Positions 1 to 11,766 are shown, numbered from the stretch's first letter. The stretch is DNA of 64,000 bases from Corbicula japonica (GCA_038501625.1 JAZAYU010001046.1:34650-98649); one strand, 5' to 3'. Notes: generated from the letters alone by a model not told the origin. Program-made: numbers and translations.

Positions 1-1271
1 GTCAGGAAAGAGGTGAGTCTTCTGGCAAGAATAGCGAAGAATATCTTTCCCTCGACGTTTAATAGCGAGATGGTTCGGAACTGGTTGACTGTCTTGGAGT
101 TCCTTTCCTTGGGCGTGAATATTCCCTCTGCTTCCTTCCAGGCTTCAGGTACTTCCCCTTTCCTCCACACCACCTTGAGGAGTCTCCATAGCCTCTTCAG
201 TAGGAGTGGGCACATCTTGTACACTTTGTACGGGATGGCGTTAGGGCCAGGAGCAGAGCCCCATCGAGCCTTCTTGACGACGTCCTTCACCTCTCCCAGT
301 GTGGGTTCAGTGGTTACTAGTGGCGTCTCTGGTGGTAAGGCAGGATCTATCCGGTCACAGTCCCCTAGGGCGTCTTCTCTGTTGGCATCTGAATGCGTAT
401 CATGTAGGTACTTCTCAACCTCTTCTAGTGGGGTCTCTAGTGTTCCTGATCGCTCCTTGTCAAGCAGAGTCTTCGCGAACTTGTATGGGTTGGCTGTGAA
501 CGCGGATCTCTTTCGTGTTCGCTCCCTCGCTTTTCTCCTCGTGTTCTCGGCTCGCCGCAGAGACTTCAGCTGTGTGCGCAGTGTGTCACGTAGTTGAGAC
601 AGGCCAAGGCGCTGCATTGGTGAGCTGTCTCGATACTGCTTCTTCAGCTGTCTGATTTCTCTTCTCAGGTTCTCTATGCGGTGTTGCCTCCGGTTCGGCT
701 TTTGAGCCTCCTTGCGTTTCTTGGCTTCTTCAATCCCAAACCTCTCCTTTGCTACAGCGTAGACAAGGGTAGTAAGGGTGTGTAACTTCCGGTGTACTGG
801 ACCTTGCATGGATGATTCGAGGATAATGTCTAGGTCCTCGTCCAACTATCTCCATGGTGCCTTTTCGGATGCCTTGGGCCACTTGATCTTAGGTGTTCTT
901 GTGGTAGGCAGTGGGCATGGTCTGTCAGGGATGGCCTCTTGCTCCTGTGGTTGGCTGCTAGTGTCCTGTGAGTATTTCAGTAACTCTAGGAGGGGGTCGT
1001 CTTCATCCATCACTGGATCCTGGGTGGCATCGTACGCTGTCTCTTGAGCGGAGAGTTCATCAGTACTGTGGGTAGTCTCCTGACTGAAGTACTCCCGCGT
1101 CTCACGAGCCATACTGGCTAAGCGCTGCTCAAGTGGCCTCACGCGCTGGCAACCAGCCATCCCCTGGTGAATGCGTAACCCTCGTTGGTTTTTGCAGACT
1201 TTGCCACAAGGGCAAGTTACTGTCCCTGGTGCTGAGTTCGTAATCGATTGGGCAGGCCGTGTCGATTCCAT
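1..1271 (-). pseudogene. 5' part of an R2/NeSL/HERO-like non-LTR retrotransposon ORF, cut by the window edge
   Basis: The frame starts with Met at 1271. About 20 residues in is a zinc-finger-like motif (CPCGKVCKNQRGLRIHQ followed by a Cys), as found at the N-terminus of site-specific non-LTR retrotransposons with a restriction-like endonuclease. After 141 codons there is one in-frame TAG at 846-848. The same frame then stays open to base 1. It reads through a basic Lys/Arg-rich linker, then GSAPGPNAIPYKVYK and finally NVEGKIFFAILARRL, which are reverse-transcriptase finger/palm motifs of this class. The stop looks like a single C-to-T change (CAG to TAG). The rest of the RT and the endonuclease would lie left of the window. 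Family assignment is by motif; the exact clade is uncertain. Confidence 0.85.
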
Positions 1272-1652
1272 AAAATCCGTCCATGTGAGTCTTTCATCCT
1301 CCCCCCCTCTCGGAAGACTCTGGGGGTGTCTTTCATTATTGGAGTCTGTAGCTTGTCTGTGGGTGTCTTCTCACGAAGGCTGCACGTCGGGATGCTACCC
1401 CTAGTGCCCCGGTTCCAGTCTGTTCATGGGGTCAACTGTTCTCCAGTGTCACCAATCTATTCCTGGTTGCCATCTAGTCTTTCCTAGAAGTCACTGGTAA
1501 ACCAGATGGTCAATGTGGATAGTACAGTCTTAACCGCACCTTACTGAGGTCTGGTTCTTGACTGCAGATCTCCCTCCATCGTCAGCTTGGTGCCCGCCAG
1601 ATGTTTCGGCCCTTATCCAAGTACATCTGTAATGGCGGGTGGGCCCACCGTC
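1272..1652 (-). other. Junction of two retrotransposon copies (3' UTR of one, 5' UTR of the next)
   Basis: On the minus strand this stretch follows the stop codon of the upstream copy and precedes the start of the next copy. It has no long open frame. It should contain the 3' UTR of the first copy and the 5' leader of the second, but the exact joint is not visible without a full-length reference element. Confidence 0.55.
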
Positions 1653-2603
1653 TTACGGTGTGGAGGTTAATCGCATCCAGCTTGTCTCCTCGCGTCGTAG
1701 CCACAGCCAGCTAGACGCCCGCTCTGCAGCCTGGCTCAGCTTCTGGATTGCCCGGCGCCTGTCTCTGCCAGTGGTGCCAACAGCTGTCATCAATCTGCAT
1801 ACAGATTGTGCACAGAACCCTCTAGCGCCTACTTCGATAGGGAAAAGCCATGTCCGCCAACCTCGGTGTCGGAACTGCTCAAGTAGTTCAGTGTACTTGG
1901 CCTTCTTCCTCTCATAGGCCTCTTCACATCTCGTCTCCCAAGGTACTGTCAACTCGATGACAACGAGCTTCTTCCCTGTCTCGGACCACAGTACAATGTC
2001 TGGTCTCAAGTTGGTCTGGACGATATCTGGGAACACGAGCTTCTTTCCTAGGTCGACTGCCATATTCCATCCTGTGGCGCCGTCAAGGATTGATTTCTTC
2101 TGTGAAGCTTCTGTCTTCGCAGTTTCACCCGATCTCACAAAGTTGATGTGGCCTGTCTGTGAGTTACTTCTGTGTGGCTTCTTCTTCTCCCCTTCCAGCC
2201 AATCGTCAACCTCTCTGAGGACGTTGTCGTGCCGCCAACGATATCTGCCCTGCGTCAGTGCTGTGGAACACGAAGATAGAACGTGTTCCAGAGTGCCTGG
2301 TTTCTTGCACAGACTGCATGTTGGGTCTGTGATAAGTCCCCATCGGCAGAGGTTAGCTGGAGATGGCAAGAGGTCATGAACTGACCTGAGGAGGAAGGAT
2401 AGACGAAGTGGTTCATACTTCCAAATGTCTTCCCAGGTCAGCTTCCTGTCCATGGTTTCCCATGTTGTCCATGCTCCTTGCGCACCCATCTGTACCGCTC
2501 TGGCCTGTCTCTTGTTCTCCTCTTCCTTCCGTACTTCTGACTGTATCAGGGCTCGCCTCTCAGTCTGGTTGGCTTGGCTCCATAGGAGTGTCTTGGTCGC
2601 GAG
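1653..2603 (-). CDS. 3' fragment of a non-LTR retrotransposon ORF: zinc knuckle and restriction-like endonuclease
   Basis: The frame is open from 2603 (a TAA lies just upstream at 2604-2606) to the stop at 1653-1655, about 316 codons. A CCHC knuckle, CSLCKKPGTLEHVLSSC, is followed by an endonuclease core with RPDIVLW and, after a short spacer, VVIELTVPWE. This matches the PD...E layout of the restriction-like nuclease domain that R2-type elements use to nick their target. The reverse transcriptase that should precede it is absent, so this is a 5'-truncated copy, the usual product of incomplete target-primed reverse transcription. It lies directly upstream of, and in the same orientation as, the copy at 1-1271. 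Confidence 0.85.
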   Translation of the reverse strand, partial: LATKTLLWSQANQTERRALIQSEVRKEEENKRQARAVQMGAQGAWTTWETMDRKLTWEDIWKYEPLRLSFLLRSVHDLLPSPANLCRWGLITDPTCSLCKKPGTLEHVLSSCSTALTQGRYRWRHDNVLREVDDWLEGEKKKPHRSNSQTGHINFVRSGETAKTEASQKKSILDGATGWNMAVDLGKKLVFPDIVQTNLRPDIVLWSETGKKLVVIELTVPWETRCEEAYERKKAKYTELLEQFRHRGWRTWLFPIEVGARGFCAQSVCRLMTAVGTTGRDRRRAIQKLSQAAERASSWLWLRREETSWMRLTSTP

Positions 2604-2639
2604 TTATCGAGTTATCAAAACATAAATCTTCTCTAAAGT

Positions 2640-3860
2640 ATCAATCAAATAAAAAATATTCCACAAATAACACTTTTAAACTTACTATTGTTTATGCCGT
2701 TTACATGTAGATTTTAATGTGCTAACCAATGAAAACGTCCATTTTATAAATCGATACATTACACTGTCAGATTAAATTATAGCGGAGTAACATAAAAACT
2801 GCTGACATGGGTGAAGGATATAAAAGAGTTTTGCATAAAAAACGAAACCGTTATTTATAAAGAATTACATATATTGATTCTACTTTAATGTGGCTTTTCA
2901 GGTATGTAATTTTTTAATGATACACATGGTTTAAGATGCTTTATGGAGCCGCCAAAAGTTGCGACTCAAATTCCGATCGCTGGCATATAGACATAGAAGA
3001 AAAATGTTCCGCATTGACTTGAATAGTAACTGGGTTGTGCGCGAAGGACGAACATCGCATATATAGAAAAGTCCTTGTCGCGCACCCATAGTTGTGTAGC
3101 CCAACTAATTGTGCGCAATAGAAGAGCTTTTATATATAAATATATATATGATTGTCGCTCTTCGCGCACAACCCAGTTACTATTTAAATCAATGCGGAAA
3201 ATTTTCCTTCTATGTTTATATGCTAGCGATCAGAATTTGAATCGCAACTTTGGCGACTTTGACGGCTCCATAAAGCATCTTAAACCATATGTATCGTTAA
3301 AAAATTTACATACCTGAAAAGCTACATTCAAGTAGAATCATTATGTGTAATCCTTTATAAATAACGGTTTCGTTTTTTATGCAAAACTCATTTAAACATT
3401 GTCAACAGATTTCGATTACATCGCTTAAAGTTTACCTGACTCACGTTTATCGATAAACTTCACCTTACCAGCTTGAAATATGTACTGCGGAAATTCTTGC
3501 TACGGTAAATACAAAGCAACTTATAAAATAAAGGTTTGATGAATAAAAGAAAGTATAAATATCTTCAAATAATTAACAAGGTAATATACACAACATTATT
3601 AAAGGCGCGACTGAAACCTAATATAGCGGGGCGGGTATCTAAATAGATGAAAAAATAACTTTGACAACCATCGAACATGACAAATAAGAAAATAAGAGTA
3701 CGTTATGAGTTTTTCGAAGCGTACAGCCTCCCGCATTGTAAAAATATGTTTGAATAAAAAGAAACGTTTTCATTGGTTATCTGGATTTCGTATCAACATG
3801 TAAACTGCATTTAACGTGGTAGGTTTAACAAGTTATTTTGTGGAATATTCGTCATTTTAA
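2640..3860. mobile_element. Nested inverted-repeat (fold-back) element
   Basis: An inner inverted repeat runs from 2826 to 3389. Its left end gagttttgcataaaaaacg is mirrored by cgttttttatgcaaaactc, and the arms of about 270 bp meet near 3115. Outer sequences around 2655-2745 (with taaccaatgaaaacg) recur inverted at about 3765-3850, more diverged. No coding frame of interest is present. The truncated retrotransposon abuts its left side. Confidence 0.75.
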
Positions 3861-5296
3861 TGTTACTTTCATCATAATTTATTGTTATAACCACACTTGA
3901 ACATACCAGTGTTAAAATTTTCATGTGGGAGTGAAAAATAACAGAATTTAAATCGGGTCGATTTCCACCACAGTTTTGATCGTAACTGCTTGAGACGTAA
4001 AGAACAGACAACGAAAACGTCCGTATGATAATGGGTCTGTTCTTGCAGTCGAATTATTGAGACTAATAGTTGTGCTACTATATGCTAGTTATCGGTTGAA
4101 CCGATGGATGCTTCTCGGGTATTTCAGGGACATGGAATGGTGCTAAAATATACAATGTGCATGTGTAGCTTAATGCTTAATCAAAGGGCTATAACTCAGA
4201 ATGCTGAGAAAAAGGCCGGATCTGAATAGTTCTATGTCATACTGTGGAGGAATTTTTAAACGTCAAAAGGAACTTGCATGCAAACTCTAATCATGATATT
4301 AACTAGTAATAAAAGAGATTATTACTACAATAAAACATAATTCAAAGATCAATAGCTCAGTGAAAAGCACCCAATATTTGCATCGGTTGACACATGGACG
4401 GAAAGGGCATGCAGTGACGGTATGCTACCGAGAAATTATCGAGAAGCATAACAAGTAAACAAAACGCCGGGCACCATTTCCACCCCACCTCACCTACTTG
4501 AATAATACTTGTCAAGTTATTTTGAAATATCTCATTCACTACGGAGTTGCAGCCCAGAAAAGAAAATTCCATTTTCAGTAATTCCGGAAATTCCATTTTT
4601 AATAACATTGGCCAAAATTGCTGGGTTTTGCGCGCAACACTTTCGTTCTCTTATAGTAGGCCTGACAAGAATATTCTTTGCTTGATCCTAGAAGCATGGG
4701 TGTTCCGTGTGCCAAATCATGTACTTTATAATTACACGCACCATGTTTTTTTAAAAAACTTTTCCATTCATAATGAAGTTATAGCTTATACAATTAGTAC
4801 CGACTATTAGTGCGGGGAAATTTTCTACGGCTGCTGCACAGCACAAATAGCGCTACTGTAAATTTTAAATGATATTGCCTATACTGGAAATCGAATCTGA
4901 ACCATACAAATGCAAATCTGACCACGCTACCCTTGAAGAAAGCCGGGACAACACTCCCAAAAATGGCGCCGGCGCGGATAACCTTGATAAACGAAATCAT
5001 TATTACATGACATCGGTTAAGTATCATTAAAAATGATTTCATAATACAATATTAAAGTAACGTTATATTGTTAGTTTGCAAGAGGCAAAAACTCTATATT
5101 TTTTCAGATTTTAGGACCGTCTACAGTAATCAATCCACGACTATCGATAAACAAATTATCAAAATCTCTCTAACGGCAATATGCCGTTCAATGAAACTTT
5201 CACTAATACATTAATAACAATTAAATATTTGTGTTAAGTTTTACTTAACTGTAAGGTGTTCCGTATTGAATAAATTCTTTTCTCTCCCTTTACCGC
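3861..5296. other. Stretch without recognisable genes
   Basis: Only short chance frames occur on both strands. A short motif, gaattattgagacta, at about 4050 recurs at about 5410, which suggests a worn dispersed repeat. Nothing else was recognised. Confidence 0.5.
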
Positions 5297-5385
5297 GATG
5301 CACGATGGTACGATGGCACGATGATGAAAACGCGAAATCACGATGGTGCAATCCCGATATCACGATGGTGAAAACACGAAGGCAT
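5297..5385. repeat. Degenerate CACGATGG tandem repeats
   Basis: The motif cacgatgg and close variants recur irregularly about six times within 90 bp, separated by short AT-rich pieces. Confidence 0.6.
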
Positions 5386-5560
5386 ATGCTGGTACAGTGG
5401 TCAAAACGTCTGAATTATTGAGACTAGAACGCATGCATTACAATAAAGGGAAATAACCGCTACAAGGAGTTTGTCTAAATCAGCGACCGAGTAGGGTTTT
5501 CTTTGAAGAGTGAATATGAGAAATATGTAACCTAACTTCATGTAATACCTATAACACGGT

Positions 5561-6036
5561 ATGTACCCAGATAATGAGAATCGCGGTGATGATAGATTGT
5601 GAGAATAATGATAGATCGTCAGGTCGGAGGAAACAACATGGGGAGTTTAGTTATTGTATGAATTTCATGTTATTGTGATCGAATACTTATCTTTTGCTAT
5701 AGATAACATTCAAGCGATGTCCTAGCCTTCCTCTCATACCCATACATTTGGAATCGGCCTTCAGATAAAGTAAAACAAAGGAAAATGATCACGCAACATT
5801 CCAGATTTCTACAAAAAAACTACGTATTATGCCCATTTAAAATTAATTTAAACATGTTTTTGTAAACGACACTGCTGTTATCAAAGCCCAAACATCGACA
5901 ATCAATAGGCCACCCAGCTTGAGCCAGTATTATGCGTATATTCCTTAACAAACATATTTTTTTCTGAGGCACCTGAAGCAAATTGGATAATGGGGATTTG
6001 CTCGGTTGATTGTCGATTCTCATTATCTGGGTACAT
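5561..6036. mobile_element. Short TIR element, about 476 bp
   Basis: The sequence atgtacccagataatgagaa at 5561 recurs inverted at 6014-6036, giving 23-bp terminal inverted repeats around 430 bp of non-coding AT-rich sequence. It resembles a non-autonomous DNA transposon; the superfamily was not determined. Confidence 0.6.
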
Positions 6037-6129
6037 ACAGTGTATAAATGACTGAAAAAGAGCGAATTTCGCCGAAGTTTTGGACTACATCTGTACATGT
6101 AAGAAACTGTTGTGAGTGAATTTTACTAT

Positions 6130-6254
6130 AAGTATCATGCATGAGTGTGAGGTGAAGATGGAAAAATCTGTCACCGAGGGTTAACTGTTTTGCGGGAACG
6201 AGGCTTTTGCCGAGATTTTTCTATTTTCTATCTTTACCGAATGTCTCATGCAAG
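6130..6254. mobile_element. Small fold-back element
   Basis: The left arm with tatcatgcatgag and gaagatggaaaaatct is mirrored by gatttttctattttctatctt and ctcatgcaagata. The arms are about 45 bp and imperfect. Confidence 0.5.
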
Positions 6255-7364
6255 ATACTTTTTCTTGCATACCTTATATTATTTATAACATTTATGTGTA
6301 AGTATACAATTTTTTTTTTATTATGCTGAAATATTGACGTTAAAGCAGTCTTTTTTATAAATGACGTCACTAACTTGAATATATTACGTCAGATATTTGA
6401 AGACGTGACGTCACTCACGTGACTCATTCTTCATGGGGGTGTAGGATCGAAATTTGCTACACGGGTGAAAACACCGGATGACCTGATCTGGTGTGCAAGA
6501 ATGCGATAGTAACACCATAACAACTTCGGCTCTAAATATATTCGCTCTTACGTTGACTGTGTACGAATGTTACATCTCATTTAGTAAATTTGCACATCTT
6601 CTACAGTTCAAATTTTAATATATTTTGAAGACACTTGAAATGTTCGTCCTGGCACGTGACAAGGCACCTTTAACTACCTTTCTTATGCTTTATCACTCTC
6701 TTACACTATCGGCTCATTACATTCACCTCTGTTATAGGCTGGGACTACTTTCAACTACTTTTACTTTTACTCGAAGAAATAGTTCACCAATAACATTTAC
6801 AATAGCTTAGGTTTCTTCGGTTTTATTGAAAGATAGTGAAGATTTCTGTCATTTGTTATACCTCAAGCTTTTAAATTCATAATTTATGACTGTATAAAAT
6901 AAGGCTGCCCATTTTGGTAAAAAATCTTGACATTGAGCCTTTCGCAGAGATGTAAAAGGAGTGTAAGGAACGACAACTCTGCGAAGGAGATTGATGCTTT
7001 ATAATGGTAACTTGGTCAGAAAAAACAACTACATGTATGTACATGATATAACTCGATGTTGCTATGAGCAACACATCATATTCACATTTCAGTGCAATAT
7101 ACTGATATACACTCTATATTATTTATTAACAAAGATCAAAGATGTGAAATGGACCAATACCGCCTTTGAATCATTTAGTTTTTGTGATGTAATTATATGG
7201 TTTGCAGCAAATAGGGAATTGAAGGCAAAGGATTTAATAGTATTTGGTCCATATTAGGTTATTGTTCATCTTTCACTTCGCTGACAACCGTTATCATAAC
7301 AAATAGTCGCACAGAAGATTGCATTTTTAAACAGCTAAATATAATAAAGGTTCAATAAGTTGTT
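6255..7364. other. Stretch without recognisable genes
   Basis: No supported coding region. Two palindromic TGACGTCA sites (6362 and 6407) and related ACGTCA motifs cluster at 6361-6425. They match the CRE/ATF consensus but have no gene next to them. Confidence 0.45.
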
Positions 7365-8151
7365 TTAAGGTATGACCATCCTAATGGGCACTATTAAGAA
7401 TCCAACATCTGATTATTTTTTCATCAACTGCTTCATACCACTGACTTGTATGCAAAATGTTAATGATTTTCACCGTGTAGTTTTTGAGATTTTTTGCTTT
7501 TTTTTAAAAAAGTGAGAAAAAACGTGAAAGTATCCAAATTCTTTAATCGGTGACAAAATTTTTTGTTATTGATAAATTCAACTCAAACTTTTTACAGTTT
7601 ATCCAAAATATGTTTTATTTTACTAAACCAATTTAAGATATAATATATAAATACAGAATTTATCTTAAAATGACATTTTTTGACCAAATAAATTTAAAAA
7701 ATGCATTTTTTAATATTTCACGAGACTTAATTAATGAAAATTGTGCAAAATCCTGATTGGTGCAATATACAAAAATTTACCATTTTTTTACTATATACCT
7801 TAAACAAAATTTAAACAAAAATTCAGAGAAGTTTACCGTCCAGTTTTAGAAATTTTTAAATTGATGACTTGAACAAACACTATTCTGATAGCGAAAACCC
7901 CTTTAATCTTGATTATTTTGCTTATTTTAGTTTAAATCATAAGAATTTTATATTCAATGACAGAATTACACAGGAAAAAAAAGAAATATGCCAATTATTT
8001 AAGCTCTAGGCTTACAAAAAAAATTAGCTTCCAGTGGGATTTGAACCCTGGTCCTCTTGCATGAGAGAACTCTATGCTAATTTACTACTATAGTTACCTC
8101 CCTTGGATACTCTTCTTGATATAGGTATTCATTAGGATGGTCATACCTTAA
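7365..8151. mobile_element. TIR transposon, 787 bp, non-autonomous
   Basis: A perfect 22-bp terminal inverted repeat starts ttaaggtatgaccatcctaa at 7365 and ends at 8151. The TTAA at each edge could be a TTAA target duplication, or a TA duplication with one extra matching base. The interior is very AT-rich and encodes nothing. A tRNA-like sequence lies inside the right end. Confidence 0.8.
8018..8105 (-). repeat. tRNA-like (SINE-type) remnant inside the TIR element
   Basis: On the minus strand the sequence contains agggttcaaatccc, an exact B-box core of a tRNA internal promoter, preceded by an anticodon-arm-like ctctcatgcaagag. The A-box region is degenerate. It is probably a tRNA-derived remnant rather than a functional tRNA. 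Confidence 0.5.
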
Positions 8152-9295
8152 TTTCTAACTTTTTTATCTTTTATTACTTAATAAACACGCGGCAGCCGAA
8201 AGTCTTCAGACTTTAAAAGATAAATCTTTAAAAGGGAAAAGGTGGCGGAATTCAGTAAACGACAGATGACGCTTATATCAGTAAGTATGAAAAATGGAAC
8301 GCCATTGCTGTCTTGAAATGACTATGGCCTTTACGTTCGGTACCTTGGGCAATACGTGCAGTACTTATAACATTGCATGCGGTTTGTTTTCAAGAAAAAT
8401 AAAAGTTATGTTTCTTGCAATCTTCTTATGGATCGGTTCATTCGACCGGTGTAACGTTTTTAACTGACTCCCATGGAATAATGGGTCATTAGAATATATT
8501 GAATAGACTAAGTGACTCCCGGCCATGATATTATGACTTCCCATACGTACAAAAATGACCCTCGCATAGAATATAGAAATGTGACCACATATAGTTATAC
8601 AACTCCACTAAATCAAACCCTAACACTAACACATCTAAGGCACACTTAAAACAAAATTGTCCGAACCGAAAAGGCATGCGCATCGAAGGAGAATATGCTA
8701 ATGGCACATGCCCGGACGTGCGAACGTGCAACATCTCTTTTACCGTAACTCTCCATTTATTAATGTACGGCACTGATTCAAACACCTAGGGATTACTACT
8801 ACCTATGCCTAGTTGTGCAGAAAAAAAACTGGATTTGTTCTATCTGTATGGGAGTTATAGCCGTCTTAAACTAGAAATCGAATGAACACTTTCTAAAAAA
8901 AGTTCTGCGACACGCGGTTTTTCACTTCCGGTATATGATTGCGCACAAAGGTGTATTAAAGTAAACGGGTTCTACGGTGATAGCGAGATCAGGCCGAAAC
9001 TTTGTAAATGCACACACTGCAAGCTCAACGTTTCACGAATTTTAAGCGCTTTTTTGTTTTTGTACGATCTGGTGTAATTTTGAAGCTTTAAGGACAGAAA
9101 TACCATCCAACAAACAAAGAACAACACCACTTTGAGCTACGCTGCTGAGTTCATAAAATATGCAACTGGCATTCAACATTGTGATAAGAAGTCGTGCGGT
9201 CGCGAAGTAGTCCATGAATTCTTCATTTTCTCCATTTTATTGAGAAAATCGACAACTACTTCATACTAATACATATTAACTGAATAATAAGACAA
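8152..9295. other. Stretch without recognisable genes
   Basis: Only short unsupported frames on either strand, with no repeat family recognised. Confidence 0.45.
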
Positions 9296-11484
9296 TTGAC
9301 AAACCATCCAAACCACCAGGGGTATGGCTAAGTGACAACAAATCACCCAAATCTAAAGAGGAATGGCTAAGTGACAGCAAATAACCCAAACCTCTAGGGG
9401 AATGGCTAAGTGACAACAAATCACCCAAACCTCCAGAGGAATGGGTTAGTGACAAATCAACCAAACCTCTACGGGAATGGATAAGTGACAACAAATCACC
9501 CAAATATCCAGGGGAATGGCTGAGTGACAACAAATATCCAGGGGAATGGCTAAGTGACAACAAATTACCCAAACCTCCAGGGGAATGGCTAAATGACAAC
9601 AAATCACCCAAATCTCCAGGGGAATGGCAAAGTGACAACAAATCACCCAAATCTCCAGAGAAAAAGCTAAGTGACAACAAATCACCCAAACATCCACGGA
9701 ATGGCTAAGGGACAACAAATCACCCAAACCTCCAGGGGAATGGCTAAGTGACAACAAATCACCCAAACCTCAAGGGGAAAGAAGCGAAAGGCTAGGTGAC
9801 AACGAATCACCCAAACCTCCAGTGGAATGGCTTAGTGACAACAAATCACCCAAACCTCCAGGGTAATGTCTAAGTGACAACAAATCACCCAAACCTCCAG
9901 GGGAATGGCTAAGTGACAACAAATCATCCAAACATCAAGGGGAATGGCTAAGTGACAACAAATCACCCAAACCTCCAGGGGAATGGCTTAGTGACAACGA
10001 ATCACTCAACCCTCCAGGGGAATGGCTGAAGTGACAACGAATCACCCAAACCTCCAGGGGAATGGCTAAAAGACAACAAATCACCCAAACCTCCAGGGGA
10101 ATGGTTAAACGACAACAAATACCCAAACCTCCAGGGGAATGGCTGAAGTGACAACAAATCACCCAAACCTCCAGGGGAATGGCTTAGTGACAACGAATCA
10201 CTCAACCCTCCAGGGGAATGGCTAAGTGACAACAAATCACCCAAACCTCAAGGGGAATGGCTTAGTGACAACAAATCACCCAAACCTCCAGGGGAATGGC
10301 TAAATGACAACAAATCACCCAAACCTCTAGGGGAATGGCTAAATGACAACAAATCACCCAAACCTCCAGGGGAATGGCTTAGTGACAACAAATCACCCAA
10401 ACCTCTAGGGGAATGGCTTAGTGACAACAAATCACCTAAACCTCCAGGGCAATGGCTGAAGTGACAAGAAATCACCCAAACCTCCACGGGAATGGCTGAA
10501 GTGACAACAAATCACCCAAACCTCCAGGGGAATGGCTAAGTGACAACAAATCACCCAAACATCAAGGGGAATGGCTAAGTGACAACAAATCACCCAAACC
10601 TCCAGGGGAATGGCTTAGTGACAACGAATCACTCAACCCTCCAGGGGAATGGCTGAAGTGACAACAAATCACCTAAACCTCCAGGGGAAAGGCTTAGTAA
10701 CAACAAATCATTCAACCCTCCAGGGGAATGGCTAAGTGACAACAAATCACCCAAACCTCCAGGGGAATGGCTAAGTGACAACAGATCACTCAACCCTCCA
10801 GGGGAATGGCTAAGTGACAACAAATCATCCAAACCTCCAGGGGAATGGTTAAGTGAAAACAAATCGCCCAAACCTCCAGGGGAATGGCTAAGTGACAACA
10901 AATCACAAAAACCTCCAGGGGAATGGCTTAGTGACAACAAATCACCCAAACCTCTAGGGGAATGGCTTAGTGACAACAAATCACCTAAACCTCCAGGGCA
11001 ATGGCTGAAGTGACAACAAATCACCCAAACCTCCAGGGGAATGGCTTAGTGACAACAAATCACCCAAACCTCCAGTGGAATGGCTGAAATGACAACAAAT
11101 CATCCAAACCTCCAGGGGAATGGCTTAGTGACAACAAATCACCCAAACCTCCAGGGGAATGGCTAAGTGACAACAAACCACCCAAACCTCCAGGGGAATG
11201 GCTAAGTGACAAAAAATTACCCAAACCTCCAGGGAAATGGCTGAAGTGACAACAAAACACCCAAACCTCCACGGGAATGGCTGAAGTGACAACAAATCAC
11301 CCAAACCTCCAGGGCAATGGCTAAGTGACAACAAATCACCCAAACATCGAGGGGAATGGCTAAGTGACAACAAATCACCCAAACCTCCAGGGGAATGGCT
11401 TAGTGACAACAAATCACCCAAACCTCCAGGGGAATGGCTTAGTGACAACAAATCACCCAAACCTCCACGGGAATGGCTCAGTGA
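9296..11484. repeat. 39-bp minisatellite array, about 56 units
   Basis: The unit reads approximately aatcacccaaacctccaggg followed by gaatggctaagtgacaaca, 39 bp. Variant units carry one extra base (ctgaagtgac), which shifts the frame. Because 39 is a multiple of three, the minus strand shows long frames of a 13-residue repeat (GGLGDLLSLSHSP); these are by-products of the repeat, not genes. Blocks of variant units recur at larger spacings of about 545 and 622 bp, which indicates higher-order duplication within the array. Confidence 0.95.
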
Positions 11485-11766
11485 TCCGAGTGCATTGAGC
11501 TCATCATCTCATAAATGGAGACAGTATGGACTTGACTAGCCTGACACCAGCTAGATGGTTTTTAAAAAACATCAACACTGAAATACTTAATATCTTTTTT
11601 TATATTTCATTTCATTTTCTTTTTTCTTATATGCTGAACCACAAAGAAGGGAAGTAGAATGCATATCAATAAGGAACCTTCAGGGGTTGCTTTTCTTGGA
11701 GGTATTGATGATTATTATATAACGTGAGAATATATAACAGAACATGGGGATGGGAGCCAGTCTAAG
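11485..11766. other. Non-coding stretch after the minisatellite
   Basis: AT-rich single-copy-looking sequence with no supported frame. Confidence 0.4.

Noticed and set aside
13..597. Plus-strand frame of 194 codons at the left edge
   Set aside because: It is the antisense shadow of the retrotransposon reverse-transcriptase frame.
9276..11460. Several minus-strand frames encoding GGLGDLLSLSHSP repeats
   Set aside because: They are exact by-products of a 39-bp minisatellite, exist in more than one frame, and break wherever a unit gains a base.
9296..11484. CRISPR-like regular repeats
   Set aside because: There are no unique spacers; the whole unit repeats, and the sequence is animal nuclear DNA.
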